Positions 15,828 to 22,316 of a DNA stretch of 22,316 bases are shown piece by piece. The notes beneath the pieces are model-generated. The model saw only the letters and a program-made list of their open reading frames with translations, ran no database searches and was not told the DNA's origin. Made by a program: the position numbers and the translations under genes. The DNA comes from CAKSUT01 sp045542335. GTDB lineage: Bacteria; Bacillota; Clostridia; Oscillospirales; CAG-382. The DNA is taken from contig JAZQKV010000066.1 in the NCBI GenBank assembly GCA_045542335.1, positions 1 through 22,316 of the forward strand. The letters are read 5' to 3'. Position 1 is the stretch's first letter; each line of letters begins with the position of its first letter.

Positions 15828-18800
15828 ATGCGACTTAAAGCTCTTGAAATGAGAGGCTTCAAATCGTTCCCCGACAAAACAAAAATGGAATTCGGCGATG
15901 GCATAACCGCCGTTGTTGGTCCCAACGGAAGCGGAAAGTCCAACATTTCCGATGCGGTGAGATGGGTTCTTGGTGAAATGTCGCCAAAATCCCTGCGTGG
16001 CTCGAAAATGGAGGACGTTATCTTCAGCGGTACTGCAAAGCGTGCGGCGACGGGTTACTGCGAGGTTTCCCTGATAATGGACAACAAACAGCGCGAGCTT
16101 GCCTGCGACACCGACGAAGTCAAAATCACCCGTAAATACTTCAGAACCGGCGACAGCGAATACAAAATCAATGAAAAGCAATCACGACTCAAGGATATTT
16201 ATGAGTTGTTTTTAAACACAGGTATCGGACGTGAGGGTTATTCAGTTGTCGGACAGGGAAAAATTGCCGAAGTTCTTTCGCAGAAAAGCGATGAACGGCG
16301 TCATATTTTTGAAGAACCCGCCGGTATTTCAAAATTCCGTTACAGAAAGAATGATGCCGAGAAAAAGCTTGGTGAAACGGATGCAAACCTTGTTCGTATA
16401 AGCGACATCGCCACGGAAATCGGCTCTCGTCTCGGTCAGCTTGAAAAGGATGCAGAAAATGCAAAAAAATACCTTGTTCTTGCCGAGAGAAAAAAGGAGC
16501 TTGAAATCTCCATCTGGTTTGACAGAATAACAACCGCAGGTGCGGAAGCTGAGAAATACAAGGTAAAGACCGAGCAAGCACAAAAGAGTTACGAAGAAAA
16601 AGAAGCCGAGCTTGAAAAGACAGCCGAAAAGCTTGAAGAACTTTTCAGCGAAAAGCAGCTTCTTTCCTATAAGGCTGAAAGCACACGAGAGGAGCTCTCG
16701 GCTCTTGAAACCGAGAAAAACCGACTTGAGAGCTTAAAATCACTTTCAGAAAATGACATTCGTCATCACCTTGCCACAAGGGAATCCTATCTTTCTCAGA
16801 TAAAAGAGGCAAACGAGGTTACAATTCCGGCTCTTGAAAATGAGCTTACCGGTGTAACGCAAAACCGTAACGATGCCGAAAAATCCCTTGCCGAAAAGAA
16901 AGATGAGCTTGAAAAGGTTTGCAAAGAGCTTGAAACTCTTGAGGCGGCTCTTGCTGATACCGAAAAGGCACTTGATGAGCAGAATGAGAAGCTGAGAAGT
17001 GCAGAAAATGTGCTTACCAACGCAAAAATAAAGGAAGCGGCAGTTCAGAACGCCGAAAAATCCGAAGCCGAGCAGCGTGATTTTATCGCCGCAGAGCTTG
17101 AAAAAACAGACAAGGAGCTTGAAGAAGCTCTTGAAAGGCTTGAAGAATGTAAGCACCGTGAAGCATCGCTGACCGCAGAAAAAGCAGAGCTTGCCGAATC
17201 TCTTGCAGATGAGGAGAAAGAGCTCGCAGGCTTTATTGCAAAGCACGAAGAGCTTATCCGGAAGAAAGGCGAGCTTGGCGCACTTCTTGCATCGGATGTT
17301 CAGAGAAAAGAAACGCTTGAGCGCATGGACAAGCTTCTTGAGGGTTATCCGGGAAGTGTAAAGTCCGTTATGAACGCAGATCTTGCCGGCATTTGCGGTC
17401 CTGTTTCAAGACTTCTTGCGCCGACGGATCAGAGCTATGTAACGGCAATTGAAACGGCGCTTGGTGCGGCGGTTTCAAACATTGTTGTTGAGGACGAGCA
17501 AAGCGCAAAGGACGGAATCCGTTACCTGAAAGAGCAGAATGCAGGTCGTGCAACCTTCTTACCACTGACATCTATCAACGGAAAGAGTGCGGAAAAGTCA
17601 GAGTTTTCCGGTCTTCGCGGCTTTGTTGGAATTGGCTCAGAGCTTGTTTCCTTTGACAAAAAGTATGAACCTGTTGCACGCTATCTTCTCGGAAGAACTG
17701 TTGTTGCAGATAACATTGATTCGGCTTCCGTTATTGCAAGGAAGTTTTCGTTCAGATACAAGGTTGTTACCCTTGACGGTCAGGTCATCAACGCCGGTGG
17801 TTCATACACAGGCGGCTCTGCGGCATTCAAGACAGGAATCATGTCAAGAAGTGCCGACATTGAAAAGCTTGACGAGCGCATTAAAAAGATTGAGGCCTCA
17901 ATTGCCGAAGTTACAGAGCAAATCAAGGAGTGTCTTGACAGCAAGAATGAGAGCACTCTGTTTATCGAAAGCATCAAAAACGATTTTGAGAACACCTCCG
18001 GTGCTCTTTACAAGGTCAGCGAGGACATAAAGCTTTGCAATGAGCGTATTGAGGCGGCAAAACAACGCCGTCACATGGTTGAAACTAGGCTTGGAGAGTA
18101 TTCAGACGAATCGCTTGCTGAAAGGCTTCGCAAATCCTTTGAAGAAAGGCGTGACGCTGAAGCCGAGGTTAATGCGGCAACCGAAAAGGTGGCAGAGTTC
18201 AAAAACGCACGTTTTGCAGCCCTTGATGCAAGAGATGCAAAGTCGGACGAGGTTACAAAATGCCGTGATTTGCTTGCCAATGCCGAGCGTGAATTTTCTC
18301 TTTGCGAGGAGCGCAGAAAGAATTCTGAAATGCGCCTTGACGAGCAAAAACAGCGTATTGACACTCTTTCAAAAGAAGCACAAAGCATACTTGTTCAGCT
18401 TGACGAGGTTAAAAAGTCGGTTATAGGCGGCGAAGACAAGATAAAGCAACTTGGCGTTGAAATTGATGCAAAGAAAGCGGAGCTTGCCGAGCGTCTTTCA
18501 GAGGTTAATGTGTGCGAAACAGAAACAAACAAGCTTCGCAGTGTTGAAAAGGACCTCATAAATGACAAGGAAGTGTTTATCAAGGAGCTTGCACGTTGCG
18601 AAAATATACTCGAAAACAGCATGAAAGAATACGACAGTCTCACGGCTAAGCTCTTTGAGGAATATGAGCTTACATACACAGAAGTTTGCGAAATGAATCC
18701 GCCTGCGCCCGAAAAGGAATTTGTGACGGAGCTTGCTTCAATCAAGGGCAAGATAAGGGCACTCGGAAGTGTAAACGTGAACGCCGTTGAAGAATTCAAG

Positions 18801-19385
18801 GAGCAGAAAGAGCGTTACGACTTTATGACGGGTCAGATAAACGACCTTGAGGAATCCAAAAAGAGCCTTGAAAACATAATCCGTATGCTTGAAAACGACA
18901 TGAAGAACCTGTTTTCAAAGGCGGTTGTTCAAATCAACGAGCATTTCGGCAAGGTATTTGCAGAGCTTTTCGGTGGCGGTCATGCGGAAATTGTCATCAG
19001 CGACCCCGAAAACATTCTTGAAAGCGGCATTGAGATAAACGTTCAGCCTCCGGGAAAGATGGTCAAGAGCATTTCGCTTCTTTCGGGTGGAGAGCAGGCA
19101 TTTACGGCGATTGCGCTTTATTTTGCGATTCTGAAAGTAAATCCTGCACCGTTCTACATTTTCGACGAGATTGAGGCGGCACTTGACGACGTAAACGTAG
19201 CACGTTTCGGTTCATATCTGAAAAAGAACAGCAAGAACACGCAGTTTATTGTTATTACTCACCGTCGAGGAACAATGGAATCTGCCGACACGCTTTATGG
19301 TGTTGCCATGCAAGAAAAGGGTATTTCAAACTTTCTCAAGGTAAGCATTGATGAGGTTGAGAAGAAGACGGGACTTAAGCTTTGA
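15828..19385 (+). CDS. smc: Chromosome partition protein SMC
   Basis: A 1185-residue SMC, full length. The protein forms a dimer with long coiled coils, and with ScpA and ScpB it organises and separates chromosomes. The head begins with FKSFPDKTKMEFGDGITAVV and the Walker A GPNGSGKSN (31-39). Two coiled coils rich in Glu, Lys and Leu (about 165-495 and 670-1000) flank the hinge (about 500-665, GYPGSVKSVM to GGSYTGGSAAFK). The C-terminal head has the signature SLLSGGEQAFTAIALYFAI and Walker B FYIFDEIEAALDD near 1108-1120. The signature differs from the common GGEKALTALAL form. AAAGGAGG upstream of the ATG is a very strong ribosome site. It ends the cluster; ftsY does not follow, and scpA/scpB are not in the window. 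Confidence 0.98.
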   Translation: MRLKALEMRGFKSFPDKTKMEFGDGITAVVGPNGSGKSNISDAVRWVLGEMSPKSLRGSKMEDVIFSGTAKRAATGYCEVSLIMDNKQRELACDTDEVKITRKYFRTGDSEYKINEKQSRLKDIYELFLNTGIGREGYSVVGQGKIAEVLSQKSDERRHIFEEPAGISKFRYRKNDAEKKLGETDANLVRISDIATEIGSRLGQLEKDAENAKKYLVLAERKKELEISIWFDRITTAGAEAEKYKVKTEQAQKSYEEKEAELEKTAEKLEELFSEKQLLSYKAESTREELSALETEKNRLESLKSLSENDIRHHLATRESYLSQIKEANEVTIPALENELTGVTQNRNDAEKSLAEKKDELEKVCKELETLEAALADTEKALDEQNEKLRSAENVLTNAKIKEAAVQNAEKSEAEQRDFIAAELEKTDKELEEALERLEECKHREASLTAEKAELAESLADEEKELAGFIAKHEELIRKKGELGALLASDVQRKETLERMDKLLEGYPGSVKSVMNADLAGICGPVSRLLAPTDQSYVTAIETALGAAVSNIVVEDEQSAKDGIRYLKEQNAGRATFLPLTSINGKSAEKSEFSGLRGFVGIGSELVSFDKKYEPVARYLLGRTVVADNIDSASVIARKFSFRYKVVTLDGQVINAGGSYTGGSAAFKTGIMSRSADIEKLDERIKKIEASIAEVTEQIKECLDSKNESTLFIESIKNDFENTSGALYKVSEDIKLCNERIEAAKQRRHMVETRLGEYSDESLAERLRKSFEERRDAEAEVNAATEKVAEFKNARFAALDARDAKSDEVTKCRDLLANAEREFSLCEERRKNSEMRLDEQKQRIDTLSKEAQSILVQLDEVKKSVIGGEDKIKQLGVEIDAKKAELAERLSEVNVCETETNKLRSVEKDLINDKEVFIKELARCENILENSMKEYDSLTAKLFEEYELTYTEVCEMNPPAPEKEFVTELASIKGKIRALGSVNVNAVEEFKEQKERYDFMTGQINDLEESKKSLENIIRMLENDMKNLFSKAVVQINEHFGKVFAELFGGGHAEIVISDPENILESGIEINVQPPGKMVKSISLLSGGEQAFTAIALYFAILKVNPAPFYIFDEIEAALDDVNVARFGSYLKKNSKNTQFIVITHRRGTMESADTLYGVAMQEKGISNFLKVSIDEVEKKTGLKL

Positions 19386-19416
19386 TGCCCGACAGGCAAA
19401 TTCATATGCGTTATTT

Positions 19417-19448
19417 AAGAGCACTGTTTCAAGCAGTGCTCTTTTTTT
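19417..19448 (+). terminator. Intrinsic terminator after smc
   Basis: A perfect 10-bp stem (19417-19426 with 19434-19443) and a 7-base loop run into seven T (19442-19448). This closes the large plus-strand cluster. Confidence 0.93.
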
Positions 19449-19496
19449 GCCGCAAAATCCGGTTAATTTTTTTCAACTAAAGGTTAACTTCTCCCC

Positions 19497-19525
19497 TTGA
19501 AAAAACAAAAATTCAGTGATATAAT
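19497..19525 (+). promoter_or_regulatory. Sigma-A promoter of the GHL6-type glycosidase
   Basis: TTGAAA (19497-19502), a 17-base spacer and TATAAT (19520-19525) form a near-consensus promoter. The start would be near 19532, 30 bases before the ATG. No palindromic operator or catabolite-response element is obvious around it. Confidence 0.85.
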
Positions 19526-19561
19526 ATGGGTGTTATATAAAATAGCAAAGGAGAAATAACT

Positions 19562-21535
19562 ATGCAAAAGGATAAACTCCCTTTCAGACAAATTCACCTT
19601 GATTTCCATACCTCTGAGCTAATGCCCGATGTCGGCAGCGAATTTTCCGAGGAAAATTTCAAGCAAGCTCTCATTGACGGTCACATTTCTTCAATTTCAC
19701 TCTTTGCAAAATGCCACCACGGATTTATGTATTACCCCAATTCCAAGGCGGGTAACTCTCACCCCACTCTCAAAACCAATCTCCTTAAACGTCAGCTTGA
19801 AGTTTGCAAGGAGCTCGGAGTGCGTGCCCAGATTTATATTTCCGCAGGCTTCGACGAAAACCGTGCTGTTAAATTTCCCCATTTCCGCAACATAAGACGT
19901 GGAAATGAAAACACCCTTCTCGGAGGACATTGGCACGGCCTTTGCCTTAACAATGACGAGTACCTGAACATCCTCAAAGCCGAAACCGAGGAGGTTATGG
20001 ACTTGTTCCGGGGAATGTATGACGGACTTTTCTTCGATATTGTCGAGCCCTCCCCCTGCGTTTGCCCTGTCTGCATAAATTCCATGCTTGAGCATGGCTT
20101 GAATCCAAACAATCCAGAGGACGTTGAAAAACACAGGCGAATCGTTTATATGAAGTACACAAACTTGATAAACAGCACCGTTGCGGCAAAGGATCCCGAA
20201 ATGGCGGTGTTCCACAACAGGCATCTTCCTAAAAACGACAGAGAGCTTCTTTTCACCAACACAAAGCACATCGAAATTGAATCCCTGCCCACCGGTGGCT
20301 GGGGCTACGACCACTTCCCTCTTGGTGCGGCATATTCAAGAGTTCTTGGGCGTGAATTCACCGGTATGACCGGAAAATTCCACAAGAGCTGGGGCGAATT
20401 TGGCGGATATAAACACCCCAACGCCTTGAAATATGAAACAGCTCTTTCCATTGCAAACGGCGCAAAATGCTGCGTTGGTGACCAGCTTCACCCCCTCGGA
20501 AAATGCGACAGCGCAACCTATAAGCTTATCGGAAAGGCATATGCCGAGGTTGAGAAGCGTGAAAAATGGTGCAATAACGTCACGGCAGTTGCAGACATTG
20601 CGCTTTTAACAACATATACAGACAAAAACCGTGGCGACGACGATATTGGTGCAAACAGAATCCTTCTTGAAGGCAAATATCTCTATAATATTATTGACAA
20701 CCATTGTTCTTTTGACGACTATAAGCTCATTGTTTTCTCCGATAACGTCAAATTTGATGAAGCGCTTACCGACAAAGTTGAAAAATATCTTGCAAAAGGC
20801 GGAAAAATTCTTCTCACAGGCGAAAGTGGCGTAAAGGCAGACTCGGAAACAGAATTTTTCAAGGATTTCGGCGTGAAAATGAATGGCGAAAATCCCTTTG
20901 ATGCAACATATCTTGTTCCGACTTACGACATGGCTCCCAACGGAATTGCGGCATATCTCATGTATAACAGAGGCTTTAAGGCAGAGGTTACCGACAGCAG
21001 CGCAAAGATTCTTGCCAACATTCAGGATTCATATTTCAACAGGGAATTCCGTCAATTCTGCTCTCACAAAAACACCCCCAACAACCCCGAAACTCTTGCC
21101 CCTGCGGCAGTTATTTCGTCCGACGGAAAAATCGGCTACATAGCTTACAAGATTTTCGATGATTACCGTCACAACGGTGCGCTTCACCAAAAGCAGATTG
21201 TTTGCGATATGCTTGATGCACTTCTTGGTGATGACAAAACACTTTCAACCAATCTCCCCTCAAACGGCGTTGTAACGCTTATGGAGCAAAAGGACGAAAA
21301 GCGTTATATCAACCATTTGCTTTACTGCGTTACAAAAAAGCGTGGCGATACAGAGGTTATTGAGGATGAAATTCCCATTCACAACACCCATGTGAGCATT
21401 AAGCTTGGCGCAAAACCGTCCCGTGTTTACCTTGCTCCCTCGGAGGAGGAGCTTCCGTTTACCTACGAAAATGGTGTGCTTTCTTATGTAGTTCCCGTTT
21501 TTGAAACGCACGGCATGGTTGTTATTGATAAATAA
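19562..21535 (+). CDS. GHL6-type glycoside hydrolase (hypothetical glycosyl hydrolase 6) with trimerisation-like domain
   Basis: A 657-residue cytosolic protein with no signal peptide. The N-terminal TIM barrel (about 1-340) matches the GHL6 pattern: LDFHTSELMPDVGSEFS, SLFAKCHHGFMYYPNSKAG, HPTLKTNLL and IYISAGFDEN. Possible catalytic acids include Asp159 in GLFFDIVEP and Glu240 in IEIES. A CxCxxC cluster follows the first (Cys166, Cys168, Cys171). A Rossmann-like domain (about 345-540, DYKLIVFSDN and GGKILLTGESG) resembles the beta-galactosidase trimerisation domain. A beta-rich C-terminal domain ends the protein. Related enzymes include fucosidase-like ones (GH151 is a candidate, uncertain), so the sugar cannot be named. 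The ATG has AAAGGAG nine bases upstream. It is monocistronic with its own promoter and terminator. Confidence 0.8.
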   Translation: MQKDKLPFRQIHLDFHTSELMPDVGSEFSEENFKQALIDGHISSISLFAKCHHGFMYYPNSKAGNSHPTLKTNLLKRQLEVCKELGVRAQIYISAGFDENRAVKFPHFRNIRRGNENTLLGGHWHGLCLNNDEYLNILKAETEEVMDLFRGMYDGLFFDIVEPSPCVCPVCINSMLEHGLNPNNPEDVEKHRRIVYMKYTNLINSTVAAKDPEMAVFHNRHLPKNDRELLFTNTKHIEIESLPTGGWGYDHFPLGAAYSRVLGREFTGMTGKFHKSWGEFGGYKHPNALKYETALSIANGAKCCVGDQLHPLGKCDSATYKLIGKAYAEVEKREKWCNNVTAVADIALLTTYTDKNRGDDDIGANRILLEGKYLYNIIDNHCSFDDYKLIVFSDNVKFDEALTDKVEKYLAKGGKILLTGESGVKADSETEFFKDFGVKMNGENPFDATYLVPTYDMAPNGIAAYLMYNRGFKAEVTDSSAKILANIQDSYFNREFRQFCSHKNTPNNPETLAPAAVISSDGKIGYIAYKIFDDYRHNGALHQKQIVCDMLDALLGDDKTLSTNLPSNGVVTLMEQKDEKRYINHLLYCVTKKRGDTEVIEDEIPIHNTHVSIKLGAKPSRVYLAPSEEELPFTYENGVLSYVVPVFETHGMVVIDK

Positions 21536-21544
21536 AGACACAAT

Positions 21545-21582
21545 AAAAGCTTCGCTCTGCAAAACTGCATAGCGAAGCTTTT
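21545..21582. terminator. Bidirectional terminator between convergent genes
   Basis: A perfect 12-bp stem (21545-21556 with 21571-21582) and a 14-base loop are flanked by T-rich sequence on both strands (TTTTTTATT on plus, TTTTATTG on minus). It can end both the glycosidase gene and the convergent gene ending at 21600. Confidence 0.88.
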
Positions 21583-21599
21583 TTATTGCTGTTTCTTTA

Positions 21600-22316
21600 T
21601 TACGTTTTTTTCTCAAACGATGCCATTTCTCCTGTCACAAGGTCAATCTCATACCACTTGTCATAGCCGAAAGTAACTGTCTTTTGGTCAGCATTGACGG
21701 TCACCTCGTCAAAGGTCTTTGTTCCCCAAAGGCTCACCGACTCAAAGCTTTGGGCATAATTGCGATAAGTGCCGTCGGCGGCAACGCGAACAAGAAGTTG
21801 GGTTGCACCGTGAGGAGTGGGCTGGCTGAGATACAGAAAAGTACATTCATCAAGGTCGAGGCGTGATATAACCGAAGCGTAAAATCCGGCACCTGTGAAA
21901 TAACCGACGACTTCATCTTTTGTAAAGGTGAAAACTTGTGCCGCCTTTACTATTCTATATATTTCCGAAAAATCGTAGTACATCTCAATTGTTTCGCCGC
22001 CGTCTTCGATTTCAACCTTTCCGTCATCATGGACGAGAAAATGCTTGTTCTTTGCCCTGAACATTTTTCCAACAACAACGTCTTTGCCGTCATGCTCCAT
22101 GACAATTGAAACCGGCATGGCATACTCAATGTGAATATCGCCGTCTTTTTTCATTTCCATGGACATGCCGACAGGCATAACGGCTTTTTCGAGGTAAAGC
22201 CTGTCGTTATGGCACACAAGCCTTGCCTTTTTGCTGTCAAGAAGCTCGCCAAGCTCTTTGCGAACAGTTGTATCTGCGACCGAATAAACCGAGGCTGTGA
22301 GGAAATCAAGGGTAAC
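21600..22316 (-). CDS. Unrecognised protein, 5' end beyond the window
   Basis: The frame is open from the TAA at 21600-21602 to the right edge, at least 238 residues. A GTG at 22217 is only an internal codon, because the 33 codons before it are also open and read as a plausible protein (DFLTASVYSVADTTVRKELG). The visible part is beta-rich and polar with no membrane segment, for example ISRLDLDECTFLYLSQP and KTVTFGYDKWYEIDLVTGEM near the end. I cannot assign a family. An exported or lipoprotein-type beta protein is one possibility, since the N-terminus that would carry a signal is missing. Codon use fits the neighbours. It converges on the glycosidase gene and shares its terminator. Confidence 0.75.
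   Translation of the reverse strand, partial: VTLDFLTASVYSVADTTVRKELGELLDSKKARLVCHNDRLYLEKAVMPVGMSMEMKKDGDIHIEYAMPVSIVMEHDGKDVVVGKMFRAKNKHFLVHDDGKVEIEDGGETIEMYYDFSEIYRIVKAAQVFTFTKDEVVGYFTGAGFYASVISRLDLDECTFLYLSQPTPHGATQLLVRVAADGTYRNYAQSFESVSLWGTKTFDEVTVNADQKTVTFGYDKWYEIDLVTGEMASFEKKT

Noticed and set aside
16746..17246. Minus-strand open frame inside the smc coiled coil
   Set aside because: Its Phe/Leu-rich product simply mirrors the GAA/AAG/CTT codons of the coiled coil.
16561..17250. Repeated GAGCTTGAA-like units in smc as a DNA repeat
   Set aside because: They follow the heptad pattern of the coiled coil (Glu-Leu-Glu/Lys) and are explained by protein composition.

Overview
The window looks like a chromosomal segment from an anaerobic Clostridia-type Firmicute, probably a gut Oscillospiraceae or Ruminococcaceae relative. 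This inference rests on strong AGGAGG-type ribosome binding sites, frequent TTG and GTG starts, TTGACA-N17-TATAAT promoters, hairpin-plus-T-run terminators, a candidate LexA box of Gram-positive type and the gene order dprA-topA and plsX-rnc-(radical SAM)-smc. No prophage, insertion sequence or CRISPR array is visible.

Left part (1-6936), mostly minus strand: the tail of a plus-strand gene (probable glycosidase, 1-81), a sugar phosphate isomerase/epimerase-type TIM barrel, and a divergent pair made of a zinc-ribbon membrane protein and a tiny XRE regulator around one palindrome. Next come a two-ACT-domain plus metallo-beta-lactamase fusion protein, tRNA-Ser(GGA) with its own promoter and terminator, and uvrA.

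Middle part (7352-19385), all plus strand: a long cluster of rRNA methyltransferase (SpoU/TrmH type), dprA, topA, plsX, rnc, a radical SAM Elp3-like protein with an extra C-terminal domain, and smc. I saw no intrinsic terminator inside it. A promoter at 7288-7317 precedes it and a strong terminator at 19417-19448 ends it. These genes serve RNA modification and processing, DNA uptake and topology, phospholipid synthesis and chromosome organisation. The acpP gene often found between plsX and rnc is absent here.

Right part (19497-22316): a GHL6-type glycosidase with its own near-consensus promoter, a terminator that can work in both directions, and a convergent unrecognised gene that runs off the right edge. 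Carbohydrate genes therefore flank the housekeeping core at both ends.

The observations most worth following are the radical SAM protein fused to a DUF1835-like domain, the XRE/zinc-ribbon pair whose single palindrome contains both -10 boxes, and the ACT-ACT-metallo-hydrolase fusion. None is proven to be a new system from sequence alone.
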